Positions 34,271 to 46,866 of a stretch of DNA of 64,000 nt are shown in pieces; positions within the stretch are counted from its first letter, which is position 1; each line of letters starts with the position of its first letter. The position numbers and the translations under genes are program-made. The stretch lies in assembly GCA_032207245.1 (NCBI GenBank), contig CM063499.1:86078466-86142465 (forward strand). The letters are read 5' to 3'. The DNA is from Pardosa pseudoannulata (lineage: Eukaryota > Arthropoda > Arachnida > Araneae > Lycosidae). Below the pieces are notes generated by a model, which made no database searches, was not told where the DNA came from, and was given only the letters and a program-made list of their open reading frames with translations.

Positions 34271-35281
34271 TAGGTTGTGACGAGGTTTACTTCAGCGACT
34301 GTAGCTCGGGGGTTATAGCAAAATAAAGCAAATAGCAGTTTGTTAGATGAACCTGTTGCTATGTACACTGAATAGCTGGAACTTGATTTCTGTGCAGACA
34401 TGTGCAGAAAATATAAGCCAAGTAATTTTTATTACTTTAATCAGGTGTAATGGAGTTTTAAAAGTTATTTTTATAAACACCATAATGTTATTTCAAAAAA
34501 ATAATTAAAGCTGAATTAAAAGTTATTTTAAGTTCGTAAAGTATATGAAATGTATAGAATTAGACATTTGTACTAGATTTATCTCCAGATTATAACAGTA
34601 TACTCAATTGACTATTTGAAAAGTTCAATTTTTTATATTAACTTCATTTGTAAGCATTCAGTTCAATAAACCACAGGTTGCTGTGCTGGTGCTCTTGTAG
34701 CCTCCCCAACTTAAGTCATAAGCATAAAAAAATTATTACGTAACTATTGAATAGTTAATAACCTTGAAACGTTCTAAACAATTTAGAAAAATGCTATGTA
34801 ATTTAAGCCTAAAGAAATCCAAATCCAAAAGAGGTGACATAATTCACAAGGCATATATTATCTACAAGCGCAGAAAATGTAAACGAAGTAATTTTTGTTA
34901 GATTAATCAACTGTTATGGAGGTCTAGAAGTTTTTTATAAATCCCATGATGCTATTACTATAACACAATTAAATCTTAATTAAGAGTTAGTTTTTGGTTC
35001 ATAAGTTATATGGAAAAGTACAGAATAAGACGTCTATGCTAGACTAATCCCAAACATATTGTAGTATTGTGGGGGTTTTGTTTTTGGTAAATATTTCCAT
35101 CTTTCCTTTATATTTATTCAGTCTTTTACAATTAAAACATAAGCATTTCAGATTGTTTACTATTGGTGAGGGGTGGGTGCTCTGGAGTACTGATGATTTG
35201 AAAATAGAACAGAGATTCTATTATAAAGTAATTAGAAAAAAATGGTATTTTTCCGGATGGTAGAAAAATTGGCAAATCACT
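34271..35281. other. Intronic sequence, nothing recognised
   Basis: Two related AT-rich segments (around 34390-34560 and 34870-35030, both with ttattttataaa-type text and aagttatatgaaa-like words) suggest an old duplication. No coding feature is supported. Confidence 0.4.
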
Positions 35282-35370
35282 GCGTTTGGCTACGAGTACA
35301 CAAACGTAGGTTCGAGTTCCGTTGCTGGCATGAATGTTTGCAACCGTTCGGGATCGGCTTTAAGCAGTAC
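35282..35370 (+). mobile_element. SINE fragment
   Basis: Contains aggttcgagttccgttgctg, then gcatgaatgtttgcaaccgt and tcgggatcggctttaagcag, matching the B box and body of the family. Head and tail are missing. Confidence 0.7.
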
Positions 35371-35446
35371 CAATTTGACCAATGAACTATGAACTAGTTC
35401 AGAAATATCAGATTTTAGTCCTTTTTAGCATTGTGTTTTAGATTAA

Positions 35447-35616
35447 AGATTGCCGAAGGATTAGGGCACTGATCTTCGGAACCGGAGTTCGTGGGTTCGA
35501 ATCCCACTGTAGCATGGTTGTTTGGAATCGGCTTTAAACAATAGGTCCCGATCTCTTTACCCCTTGTGTTGCAAAAAAGTAAACTGTAGCTTTCCATATC
35601 AAATCAAATCAAATCT
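35447..35616 (+). mobile_element. tRNA-derived SINE copy
   Basis: Contains gattgccgaaggattagggc, cggaaccggagttcgtgggt, the B box GGTTCGAATCCC, then a body with a ~20-base deletion between gcatgg and ttcggaatcgg-type text, and a tail of (aaatc)n. The tail repeat AAATC differs from the AAACC tail of other copies. Confidence 0.85.
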
Positions 35617-35998
35617 AGTGGGTCTCAAATACTACAGCTATACTTCCTTTCTCATCTCTAAATAGAGATTCTACTACTCCTTAAAAATTCATTCGAAACA
35701 GACAAATCCAAATAACGTCCATTCTACTTCTGATATGGGGAAAGCATTAGTATCCAAAAAAATTGAAATGTTTATGATTTAAAATGAAGATTTAATAGTT
35801 CTTTGATATTTTAAAACAAGTTCTCACTTACTAATATGAAAAAATAATTTCGTTTTATCGGAGATCTTTTTGCTTTTAATGTAAAATATTTCTAAACTGA
35901 TTTTTTTAATTAAACTGTAAAAAAAACATAAATATTACATGCAATAACCTTATAGGTTCTAAAATTCTCATTGCACTAATATGTGCTTTAAAAAAATA

Positions 35999-36288
35999 TC
36001 CCCTATATAATAACAGCCTAAGTTATCTGTACGTCTGTCCTCGAATTTATGAAGCTGTTGCACCTGAAATGGTTCGAAACATCCATATTGGAATCTTCAT
36101 GCGTTAGGGTTAGCAAAATTCAAAGCGAGTAAAGTATATCTTCTAAACTATTGATCCCATTCTAAAATAAATTGATATAAATGTTTTTTATCACAGAGAA
36201 AAATACTCTAGTGTTTAAAACGTTCGATATCCACCCTTTTCCCCACTTTTTGAGCATTTTATGCTATTATTTCTAGCCCTGCTTTCTC
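35999..36288 (+). mobile_element. Helitron 5' fragment
   Basis: It starts TCCCCTATATAATAACAGCC after host A and follows the Helitron body through ccaccctttt, ttatttctagccct and the word gctttct. There it stops abruptly at the edge of a Tc1 element. The hairpin and CTAGT end are missing. Confidence 0.75.
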
Positions 36289-37435
36289 TGGTAGAGTCTC
36301 CAAGAGAAGCAATTACAGCGTGAACCGTCCGGGGCATACTTTCCCCAAGTCTCTGTATTACAGCTAGCGGTATTGTCTTCCACTCGGCTTGGAGTAGACA
36401 TACAAGTTCCTTCACCGATTTTGGACGGGTAGTGCAACCCTCAATTCGGCGATTCAACTCGTCCTAGAGGTTCTCGATAGGGTTCAAGTCTGGGCTCTGG
36501 GCAGGCAGTCCATTCGATGAACTCATTGGCACCATACCAAGCCTTGGTTAACCTCGAAACATGACAACAGGCATTGTCGTCCTGACAGTAACAGGGATCC
36601 AACCCGTAAAACTGCCACAACGTAGAAAGCACATTGTCATCCAAAATAGTGCAGCAGACATCGGCGATGAGTTTACCATGAATGGGGACCGAGAGTCCCA
36701 GTCCAATACCAGGAGAAACACACCCAGACCATAATTCCACCTCCGCCGAACTTGACTGTTGGCACATTGCATTCTGGCGGGAGGCGTTCTCCAGACAGAC
36801 GCCAGACCCTGACCCTATCCTTCGAACGGTAAAGGGTGAACCTTGATTCGTCTCTCCAAAGAACCCGTTTCCACTGATCTACGGTCCAATTTCGATGTGA
36901 TTTGCACCACATTAACCGAGCAGCGAGGTTGGACTTTGTGATCAAAGGCTTATGGGCAGCAGCACGACCATGAATATCAAGCAGATGTGCTTCCTTACGG
37001 ATGGTATTCATTGAAACAATTCTAACGGATGCCTGTTGAAACACCTCGCGGATGAGAGCCATCGGTTGGGTCCGGATTCTTCCGAAAATCTCTGGACAGC
37101 ACTCGTCGGTCTTTATCTCCCAGTTTCGTTGGTCTGCCGACTTGAGGCACATTTCGACAATCCCCGCTCGCCTTTCACTTCTTAATCACATAGACCACTG
37201 TCTATTTTGGGTACTTCAGATCGCTAGATATTCCCTTAAGGATCGACCACATTTGTGATACCCGATAATTATACCTTTCTCGAAATCAGAGAGCTCCGAA
37301 CTGCGCGGCATCTTGCATTCGACTAATGCCGATGCTATTTCCTACACGATGTATACAGGAAAAGGCAGTGACGTACCCCAAGACCGCAGATATCGTCATT
37401 TGCATAGGTGTCCAAATACTTATTGGTAGACAGTG
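36289..37435 (-). mobile_element. Tc1-like transposon, 3' truncated
   Basis: On the minus strand it starts at a TA with CACTGTCTACCAATAAGTAT (37416-37435), a typical Tc1-family end. It then encodes most of a DD34E transposase split across frames. HTH-to-catalytic text occupies 37152-36680 ([26 protein letters not shown], [15 protein letters not shown]). The DDNACCHVSRLTKAWYGANE catalytic segment is in 36767-36441. A C-terminal tail (NRRIEGCTTRPKSVKELVCL) is in 36457-36215. There are frameshifts at about 36690 and 36450. The expected second terminal repeat is missing; the sequence passes straight into a Helitron fragment at about 36288. Confidence 0.85.

Positions 37436-37437
<2 letters not shown>

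Positions 37438-37497
<60 letters not shown>
37438..37497. repeat. (TA)n microsatellite
   Basis: TA dinucleotide tract immediately adjoining the Tc1 end, followed by (CA)n-like sequence to about 37550. The Tc1 insertion site TA belongs to this tract. Confidence 0.97.
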
Positions 37498-37501
<4 letters not shown>

Positions 37502-37559
37502 TACACACACACATATATATATTTATGTATATACACTTACACAAACACATATATACATA

Positions 37560-38455
37560 AATAAATATTTCGATAGACTGACAGATAAAAGCAGCCATTT
37601 GGGCTTAAATATTCATACTTTATATATTAATTTTAAAATAAAATCACAGTTGTTTTCTATGTTTAAAATTTTCCGTAAAATAAAACAAATTTATCTTAAA
37701 ATTAAAATAATCTTTTCTGTTCCGTCAGATGAAATAACATTTTCCAATTTAAAAAAAAAAATTAGTTAAATAATATTTATAAATTTTTCTCACTTTAAGC
37801 TATGTTATGAAGTAATGAAGTAAATACTAATAAAATCGAAAAGTATTTAGACTTACCTTAATCATAAATTATGATCATGAAAAAAAAAATTTTTAATTTT
37901 AAAATTCTCATTTCCGCTCTCTGAAAAGATTAAATATTCTTTTAATTTAAGAAAATATAAGTTAATATTTTTATTTTAAATTGATTGCAATTACATAATT
38001 TAAGACTAACTAATTTTAGTTAAAACTAAGTAATCCAGTTAGGTAAGCTGTTTTGTTGGTAAAATAGGTAGTAGATAGGTATGGATGGATGAATGTTAAC
38101 AATCATTATTTAAAAAATAATTTATTAACTAGTAAATATTTTAAATAAACTAAAGAACCTCATGTTTTCATTAATTAATAATATTAATTAAAAATTAATA
38201 TCTTTACCTTTTTGGTTTTTTCATTCTAAATTTGTATGGAAATCATGGACGTTCCATTTCAGGAATAGAAAATTAACTCCTAAATTTTTAAATAAATATT
38301 AAATTAATATATCAACACCCATTCACCTTTAATTTAACTCATACTTTATCTAAACCGTCAAAAAACTCAAGTCATATACAGTATTAATGAGAAAATTATC
38401 AAATGTATTCATCTATGAACATTAACCCTACCTTTCACAATCTAATAACACTGTA
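37560..38455. other. AT-rich intron, nothing recognised
   Basis: Very AT-rich, with no supported feature. Confidence 0.45.
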
Positions 38456-38459
38456 ACTA

Positions 38460-39000
38460 CCAATATTTAATGCTTACTTAAGCTAAAATTTCTCAAGTCA
38501 TTTTTTGTTACTTCGTTAAGGAATACCTGTATTTAGTGCTTACTTAAGCTAAAATTTCTCTCGTCAGTTTCTTATACGTCATTAAGGAGTACCGATATTT
38601 AATACTTACTTAAGCTAAAATTTCTCGATTTAGTTTCGCTTTAGTTCTGATATTTCATTAAGGAATGCTGATGTTTAATGCTTTACTTAAGCTGAAATTT
38701 CTCTCATCAGTTTCTGATACGTCGTTAACGAATACCGATATTTAATGCTTACTTAAGTTAATATTTCTCGCGTCAGTTTCTGATACTTCGTTAAAGAATA
38801 CCGATATTTAGTACTTACTTAAGCTAAAATTTCTCTTGTTACTGTCTGATACGTCGTTAACGAATACCGATATTTAATACTTAAGCTAAAATTTCTCGCT
38901 TTAGTTTCTGATATTTCATTAAGGAATACTGATATTTAATGTTTACTTAAGCTGAAATTTCTCTCATCAGTTTCTGATACGTCGTTAAGGAATGTTGAGA
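38460..39000. repeat. Tandem array, unit about 63 bp, about 8 copies
   Basis: Units share cttacttaagctaaaatttc, tcgtcagtttctgatacgtc and gttaacgaataccgatattt. Units differ by point changes and short deletions. Confidence 0.93.
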
Positions 39001-39640
39001 AAACATCAAATTTCAACAGGTTTATTTCATTAAGAAATTTTTACATTAATTAATTATACAGTTTGAGGTAAAAGTATTTATTGGCTTAAAAAGAATATTA
39101 TGACGGTTTAATAACGACATTGGGGAGGTACAAAAATAACAGTTCTTCAAATCAGACTTAGAAACATAGCAACGTTTTTTTTTTTTTTTCATTACTAGGG
39201 TTTACACAGTGACGTAGCTAAAAAAGCTTTTTGGGAGAGATGAAAGTCTTAATCCAAAGTACAATAAACTTTCAATCTCATACAAAAAATTCCTTACGAA
39301 CTCACACAAAGTACATATATAAATAAAACTTACAGATGTATTGTTTTGCTTGCATACAACGGGTACGTATATTAAACGAATCAGCAATGTTGTATGTAAT
39401 TTTATATTATCTCCAACAGTATATCTCGAACCTCATTGTCTTTTAATTTTCGTTTTAAGTTTTTACCAGGTTTAACTTTCCCTAGTAAATACTGAAGTAC
39501 ATAATAAGCATAAAAATTCTGCATATTTTTAACGGTTCTGAAAAACATACTCTAGCAATTCATAGGGGAATGACTGATGGATTAAAAATTTCGCTATCAA
39601 CAGGCTGTGTTCATGCCAGCTTCGGATATCACGCGACAGA
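39001..39640. other. Intronic sequence, nothing firm
   Basis: A cagtgacgtagct word at 39208 resembles a hAT terminus, but I found no partner end. Confidence 0.4.
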
Positions 39641-39890
39641 AATTGTCTATTTTAAATGCCATCCAAATGATCTAGTGTCCCAAAAGGTACTTTGATCACC
39701 CACTGTAGTCTCCAGCGTAGTGCTATATAGCCACTGTCCAGCTGTCCAGTGTGTTCCCTCTTGAGTCAAACTGAGCGTGGTCCTTGCAGACTGGCGTCGG
39801 TTCAGGAGCAGCGGCATACCGTAGGACACCACCTGCCCGAGAAGTCGCATTCGGCCGATGGACCGCACTCAGATGGAGAAATGCATTCCA
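39641..39890 (-). mobile_element. Tc1-like transposase fragment
   Basis: Minus-strand reading gives RMRLLGQVVSYGMPLLLNRR, then SLTQEGTHWTAGQWLYSTTL. This resembles the linker between the HTH and the first catalytic Asp in Tc1 transposases (RPxRxPLLTxRHxxxRLxWAxxHxxWTxxQW). It is short and diverged, with no ends recognised. Confidence 0.6.
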
Positions 39891-40064
39891 CAAAAGTTAG
39901 TATCCACCTAACAAATTTCTAACCTGTCTCTTTCTTTCCTTCTTACCACAATTGTCTACTTTCATCTGTTCCTCTTTTTGCCTTTCAGAACTATCAGACT
40001 TTTTGCGAGTTGTCACACATTCTCTACGATTGCTTACTATTTCATTACTCTCTTAACATACTTC

Positions 40065-40215
40065 TAACTGTCCGTAAAAACTTAATGTCCATAAGACAGA
40101 TTTCTTTGTTAGGTACTTAATGATCTCCAACTACTCTCTTAACATACTTCTAACTGTCCGTAAAAACCTAATACGCTTAATGTCCATAAGACAGATTTCT
40201 TTCTTAGATACTTAA
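40065..40215. repeat. Two-copy direct repeat, about 85-90 bp
   Basis: ctcttaacatacttctaact, gtccgtaaaaacttaatg and ccataagacagatttcttt occur twice in a row. The second copy has a 10-base addition (tacgcttaat region). Confidence 0.9.
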
Positions 40216-40734
40216 TGATCCCCAACTTCAGGGAGGATTAAATCTGTGCCAGAATATAGGAACTATGAAAGCAAAACCAATGGGATCAAAACGCAAAATT
40301 AAGTAACAATTAACTCTCAATGTGGAAACAAGTAAGGCTTAGCAACTTAAATTTCAAAGAAAAAAGCTGTTTGCTGTAAATGTTTGCTTAATTTTGAACC
40401 TTAATCGCTGGTTTATACAATTTAGGACGATTTCTCAAACTTCTCTTTTATGTGGGTGTTATTTAAAATCAACGCAAATTACTCTAAAGAATCAGACTCG
40501 TAATTCATTTCTTGTGTATTTAAAAAGCTTAAATCTGATTTACTAATGATGTTTTGACTATTGGTTTAGGTGTCTACTATTTTGCATTTCTTTCTATTGC
40601 TTTAGCTTAAATACTAACATCCATGGGTTCCATTTTTAAAGTCTGACAAAATGAAATTTTCTACTGATTACTATAAAAAGTATTGAATATGATGAAAATT
40701 ATAATCAATAAATCTTAGGCTTTTATTGAACTCT

Positions 40735-41065
40735 AGGATATCCACCATCGAGTTTAACAGTACTTCCTCACTTCCCAAAACTGAACGTTGAGTTAAAAAC
40801 TGTTAGGTATCACCCTTCTTTCTCTTTTCGAATCGAACTGTCCAAATCAAAAGATGTCCATCATTGTTACTGGCATTACTTCCACACTTCCCAAACCAGA
40901 ACATTGAATTAAAAATTGTTTCTTATAAACCTTTCTTTCCCTTCTCTAACCCAACTGTCCAAGTCAAGGATATCCATTATCAAGATTGGCAATACTTCCA
41001 CACTTCCCAAACTGAACATTGAGTTAAAATGTGTTACATATAACCCTTTATTTCCCTTCTTTAAC
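40735..41065. repeat. Tandem repeat, unit about 117 bp, 3 copies
   Basis: The word acttccacacttcccaaact, followed by gaacattgagttaaaa and ctttctttcccttctctaac, recurs three times. The short open frame 40916-41245 begins inside the array and is not supported as a gene. Confidence 0.9.
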
Positions 41066-41499
41066 CCAAGTTTGCAAAAAAATAAGGACTTTTACAATTG
41101 TAATACTGTTGTTTGCAATTTCACTTCAATTTTGTTATTAGCTTCATTCACATTTATTTCAAGTTCGTCTATACTTACTGCACCATGTTTGCATGTTCGT
41201 ATGTACAAGTATCCAAATTTGTATGCAATTGGATCTTCTAAATAAATATAACAACTATAAATTTTGAGAAGGTGATTGATCTTCTATGAGAATGCTACAA
41301 TGAAATGAAAGGCCAAGTTATCTGTATTAATTAATAATATATTTAGAAACCGTTAAACAGACATTAAAAGAGAAATAAAAGCATTTACCAGTATGGTTTT
41401 TGATAAATGATTGAGTTTAAATTTTCAATCCTAAAGGAAATCTGACTGTATAAAAAATCTGAAATATTTCATAAGTCATTTAAAATAAGTAAACGCTTT

Positions 41500-42300
41500 C
41501 ACTGCAGTTTAGGGTGCCCCTGGATTTTGATTATTTATCTATATTTATCATCGCCAAATATACTAATTTTCTAGTATATGGAAACATGAGGTTTTACAGA
41601 CAGCAAATGTGTATACAATTTTTGTATATATTTATTTATAAGTGTTTGGATACTCATAGTTTATACTTTTTGTGGTTGCCTTAAGAATTGGGTTCTCCCG
41701 CCAACTTGGCGATAATGGTTCAAGTATGGTCGCCTGACATTTTCTCTTGATATCACCGTGTCCAAACAATCTGTATCTGTATTATAATTTATATGATATT
41801 TGCATCCAGTTCTCCTTGTGTAACTCTTTTCTTATATATTAAAAGCTCTCAATGCTTAAAAAAATTAGATATAACAAACCATTAATGGTTCCCTATGGCT
41901 GATTTTTAATATTTTGGAGCTGTTGCGTTTGTAAACTGTTAAAGGATTCATTGCCCATAATTATAAATGTCCAGTTTTCAAGTCGTTTTCTTTAAGTAAG
42001 AGTATATCATTTTATTACGATGGCACACTGTGCATTCATTAAAGTCGCCAGAAAAAGCAAGAAATACAATGTTTGGATGGAGTGCCTTTGTGTTTTAGTA
42101 AATATTGCTAATATTTTCACCAAATTTACCAAGAGAAACCCAATTCTTAAGTAATTCTTAAGTAGGATTGAGTAGGATTGAGTTGCTCCCGCACACTTGG
42201 CGATAAAGATCTGAGCATGGCAGCCTAACATTTTCTCACAATCTCGCCGCGTCCAAACAATCATATCTATATTTTAATTTATATTATATTTGTGCCCACC
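41500..42300. repeat. Direct repeat about 140 bp long, copies about 480 bp apart
   Basis: Text near 41695-41815 (cccgccaacttggcgataat, cctgacattttctc, gtgtccaaacaatc) recurs near 42180-42290 (cccgcacacttggcgataaa, cctaacattttctc, gcgtccaaacaatc). The segment between has no recognised content. Confidence 0.8.
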
Positions 42301-42517
42301 TCCGTTTAGACACCCAATCTCTAAAACACAAAACTGGTAAAGACAGAAAAGAACGCACTACAATTTAATTAAAATTGAAATACAATGCAATGTGTATCAT
42401 TATCTACATTCTGTGAAACGTTAAAGTTAAAAAACAAAGGAATAAAAACAGAATTTAGTTTCGTATAGAATATCTTTCCTTTATTTGAATGTAGTCATTG
42501 AACTTGAGTGTTATATA

Positions 42518-43730
42518 CACTCAAGAGCCAAAACATTATGATCACCTGTCCATAACGAGTTGTCCCACCTTTGTCTTGCAACACAGCTTCAACCCGAATT
42601 GCAATGGATGCCACAAGTCCTTCATAGATGGTTGGAGATAGATTGTACTAGATGTTTAAGCAACGGTTTGGCAAATCCGAGATATTGCTAATTGGTAGCC
42701 TTTGAACTCTGAGCTGCCGTCCCATGACATCCCAAATGTGTTCTATCGGATTGAGTTAGGGCATTAACTGGAATTCAGCATCATGTTCCTGGAACTACTC
42801 CAACACAATTTTAGCCTTGTGACAAGGGGCATTGTCCTGTTGGAACTTTCCATCTTCAGCTGGAAAAGCAGATGCCATATAAGGGTGCAACTAGTCCGAA
42901 ATTATGTTCAGATATAATGTAGCATTCATGATCTGCTCTACCACAGCCACGGGTACCAGAGATGCCCAAGAGAACGTCCCCCCCCCCAAAAAAATATATC
43001 GCCACCACCGATTTTTGTATGACCTGCTGTAGATTGAGGGAGTAACTGTTCTCCTGGAAGACGGCGTATCCTGACTCGGCCATCGGCGTGATGAATGACA
43101 AACCGTGATTCATCTGACCATGCAACTCTCTCACACTTATCAATGGACCAGCTACTATGTTCCCGGTCCCAGCGTAGTAGCAGTTGGCTATGTCTCTTGG
43201 TCAGCAAAGGCACACGAGTGGGACGTTTGCTGAGTAGCCCCCTATCCAACAGTGTCCGCTGAGCAGTGTGCTCCGATACTATTCTACTTGGCCATGTATT
43301 GTATTAGGTTGTCAGCTCAGATGCTGTCTGACTCCGGTTTTGCTTCACCATGCGAGACAGTCTCCGACGACCTTTTTCTTTGAAAGCGTGTGGACGTCCA
43401 ACACTATGTTGTGTACTGCTGCCCGTCATTCATCCCTTTTGCAGAAGTACTAACAACTGTAGATCGCGAACAACACACGGGTCGTTCAGTTTCGGAAATA
43501 CTTGCTCCGAGCCTTCGAGCCATTACAATCTGCCCTCTATCAAATCCGCTTAGATCCGCAGAATTTTCAATCACACACACAGAAGTAAGTGAGAGAATGA
43601 TTCTTCAGACTCTCCAGCAGCCGTTAAATACCACTTCCACCTGATCATGTGCCTTCCACGTCATCCAGGCGAGTTCATTGCAAAATGTAGGGGTGGTCAT
43701 AATGTTTTGGCTCTTGTGTGTATATATGAT
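42518..43730 (-). mobile_element. Tc1-like DNA transposon, inactive
   Basis: Flanked by TA, with inverted ends CACTCAAGAGCCAAAACATT / CACACAAGAGCCAAAACATT. The minus strand encodes, across frameshifts, transposase pieces: PLLTKRHSQLLLRWDREHSS, WSDESRFVIHHADGRVRIRR (first catalytic Asp in SDE) and LQQVIQKSVV further on. The two later catalytic positions fall in broken frames, so the copy is dead. The length of ~1.2 kb is near full size for this family. Confidence 0.85.
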
Positions 43731-44115
43731 TGTTTTAAAAGCTCTCTAAATAAAATAGCACATTTCTAGCAATTACATAACACACTGACAAATGTCCTCT
43801 CTCGATCTCCCATAAATGATACCATAAGTGGAATCCTGCTGGAAAATGACTTGTTCATTGTCAAAACAAAATGATACCTGATTGGATTTCTTAACGATGT
43901 TTTCCTTCAAATGAAGGGAAGATACTCCAAATCAAACTAAATTCCGCTTCTATTCCCTTGTTATTTGGCTTTAACTTTTGAGAGAATGCAGATATTGAAA
44001 GAAATTCGTTGCATGGTATTTTTAATTAAATTATCTTTCCACTGTTATATAAATTTAGGTAATAATACGAACTCTATTATGGATATGAGCCCTCTAACTT
44101 CAAAAAGAAACTTTT
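43731..44115. other. Intronic sequence, nothing recognised
   Basis: No feature supported between the Tc1 element and the mariner MITE. Confidence 0.45.
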
Positions 44116-44117
44116 TA

Positions 44118-44679
44118 CAGGATGTTTCAAAAATGACCGGTATATTTGAAAAATCAATAAAAACTAAACGGTCAGTGATAGAAATACACAGTTTATTGCA
44201 ATATGCTTGGGACAATAATAAATTTACAGGCAGATAAACATTAAAATTAGTTACAATGTTCCACAAGAGATGGCTCTGCAATCTGGAAAAATCTAAACTA
44301 CGATATTTGTCTGTGGGGACTCTTAAAAGACCGGGTGTACAGACACTATCCAGAAACAATATAATAACTGGAGCAGTACATCTGCTCTGCTTGTGAAGCC
44401 AGCCTTCCCGAGACGTTTACAGGGGTTTCTGATAATTTCGTTCTGAGAATACGCCATATTATTCCTGCGCATGGTGGATATCTAGAAAATATTGTAGTTT
44501 AGATTTATTCCAGACAGTAGCGTCATCTGTTGTAGAACATTGTAACTAATTTTGAAAGTTAGTCTGCCTGAAAATTTAATATTGTCCCAGGCATATTGCA
44601 ATAAACTGTGTATTTCTATCACTGTCCGTTTAGTTTTTATTGATTTTTCAAATATACTGGTCATTTTTGAAACACCTTG
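44118..44679 (+). mobile_element. Mariner-type non-autonomous element with long inverted ends (copy 2)
   Basis: Starts CAGGATGTTTCAAAAATGAC and ends with the complement GTCATTTTTGAAACACCTTG, flanked by TA. The terminal ~145 bp at both ends are inverted copies. The core has LWGLLKDRVYRHYPETI, then a stop, then SACEASLPETF and IIPAHGGYLENIVV, the tail of a mariner-like transposase, better preserved than in copy 1. Open frames in the arms on both strands mirror each other because of the inverted repeat. Confidence 0.83.
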
Positions 44680-45255
44680 TAAATGGTCTCTACACTTTTG
44701 ACCACTACTGTACAGGTGAAATATTAAAAAATAGACTAAGACAGACATATCTTCATTTATTTATACTGACTCTATCTATTCAAAATTGCTCATCAATTTC
44801 AGATAGCAATTTTCAGAGTTTAGAATTTATCAGATTCATAGTCTTTTATATGATACAGTCGTACATTGTCAGGAGGCATAAAATTATTCTTCCCACACTA
44901 GCTTGTTTTAATAATAATAGAGCGGATTATAAAGATTTTTAGGTACGGGAATATATAGAAAAATTTATGAACCAAAATTTACCTAGTAGTTTGAAAAAAA
45001 GATACTGTTTCTTTACCTAAGAGATGAGTAAAAGTGTCTAAAATGTCAGAAATAATTATTCTAAATATGAAAACTTTTTTCTTACTCAAAAAACAAGATT
45101 ATTTGGAATTTTACTTTTTATATCAAGGAACTGTAATTCTCCTACAGCAATAGAGATTATTTTGGTGGGGCTTGCTGTTTTATAGCATCGTTGATTAGGT
45201 CTTTATTTAATTCATTTTTATTAAATACCTTTTTCAAAAATTAATTAAATTTGAA
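44680..45255. other. AT-rich intron, nothing recognised
   Basis: No feature supported; the frame at 44640-44942 starts inside the transposon end and runs into AT-rich sequence. Confidence 0.45.
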
Positions 45256-45259
45256 ACCA

Positions 45260-46235
45260 AAAATATAAATAGTCAGTTGGACAACTTCCATTACATAATA
45301 TCTTTTATTTTGTAGTAGAAAAAGAATGACTACCCATACTTTTCTAAAAAATCTTTTAGGGTAATAAAATTATTTTTATACTTAACTTAGTAGTCTATGT
45401 TGTATTTAGACTACCATTACATACTATCTTTCTTGCCGTAGTAGAAAAAAAGACCCTTTTCTTCTGAAAAATCTTTTAAGGTAACAAAATTATTTTTATG
45501 CTTAAACGTAGCAGTCTATGTTGTACTTTCACTTGCATTACATATTATCTTTTCTGACATAGTAGAAAAAAAGACCCCTTTTTCTAAAAAAGTATTTTAG
45601 GGTAACAAAACTGTTTTTATACTTAATTATTATACAAAATTATTTTTAGACATAGTAGTCTATGTTGTACTTCGACTTCCAATAAATACTACCTATCTTT
45701 ACTGTCGTAGTAGAAAAAAGAGCCTTTTTTACTAAAAAATATTTTAGGGTAACAAAATTATTTTTATACTTAAACGTAGCAGTCTAGGTTGTACTTCCAC
45801 TTCCATTACATAATATATTTTCTGCCGTAGTAGAAAAAAAGACCCTTTTTTACCTAAAATATCTTTTAGGAGAACAAAATTATTTTTATACTTGATTGTA
45901 GCAGTTTATGTTATACTTTGACTTCCATTTCATACTATCTTTTGTGACGTAGTAGAAAAAAAAGGACTACCCAGTTTTTCGAAAAAATATTTTAGGGTAA
46001 CAAAATTATTTTTACACTTTAACGTAGCAGTGTATGTTATACTTCGACTTCCATTACATAGTATCTTTTCTGTCGTAGTAAAAAAAAGGACCAATTTTTT
46101 TTTTTCTAAAAAAATCTTTTAGTGTAACAAAATTGTTATATACTTAAACTTAGCAGTCTATGTTGTACTTAGACTTCCATTTCATACTATCTTTTCTGAC
46201 GTAGTAGAAGAAAAGACTTTATTTTTTTTTTTCTC
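45260..46235. repeat. Tandem array, unit about 115 bp, about 8 copies
   Basis: Units share cttttagggtaacaaaatta, tttttatacttaaacgtagc, agtctatgttgtacttcgac, ttccattacatactatcttt and ctgacgtagtagaaaaaaag. One unit near 45600-45660 has an extra partial duplication. Confidence 0.93.
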
Positions 46236-46745
46236 AAGTAACAATGACATTTAAAGTTTAATCATCAAGTACATATAAGAATTTAATTTTATTGGCACAT
46301 TTACTGGTAAAATGCGTATAAGAAATTAAAGTAATCAAACTAATTTAATATTTATAGTTTATTTAAAGAAATATGCATATTAAGGTAACAAAATTATGCA
46401 TTAAAAGTATGCATTTTAAGGTAACAAAATTATTTTTAAACATAAACATAACACTCTGTTGTATTTCATCTTCATTTAATTGTCTATTAGGATATAACTG
46501 AGTAATTTTACAAAGTGTTATCCTTATTTATTATTGATAATTAAAGGTTAAACTGGTAATTAAATAAGTTGCAGATTTATTACTTTCTCAAGTAACAATG
46601 ATATTTAAAGATTAATCATCAAGTACATTTAAAAATGTAATTTATTGGCTACTGGTAAAGTGCATATCAGAAATGAAAAAAATAATCAAACTAATTTAAT
46701 ATTTATAGTTTATTTAAAAAATATGCATATTAAACTTAATAACAA
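46236..46745. repeat. Two-copy direct repeat, spacing about 350 bp
   Basis: The stretch ttctcaagtaacaatgacat, tcatcaagtacat, tactggtaaaatgcgtat and aatttaatatttatagttta, at 46233-46385, recurs at 46586-46735. The segment between includes ggtaacaaaattatttttaa words borrowed from the preceding array. Confidence 0.88.
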
Positions 46746-46866
46746 AGAATATTTAGTGAAGAAAATTTTTGAAAATCTGTTATATATTTATATAAAAGTA
46801 AAACTCCATCAATCAAGATGATGACAAAGTTCTATATTAAACTTAAAAGCTAATATTCTACTAAGA

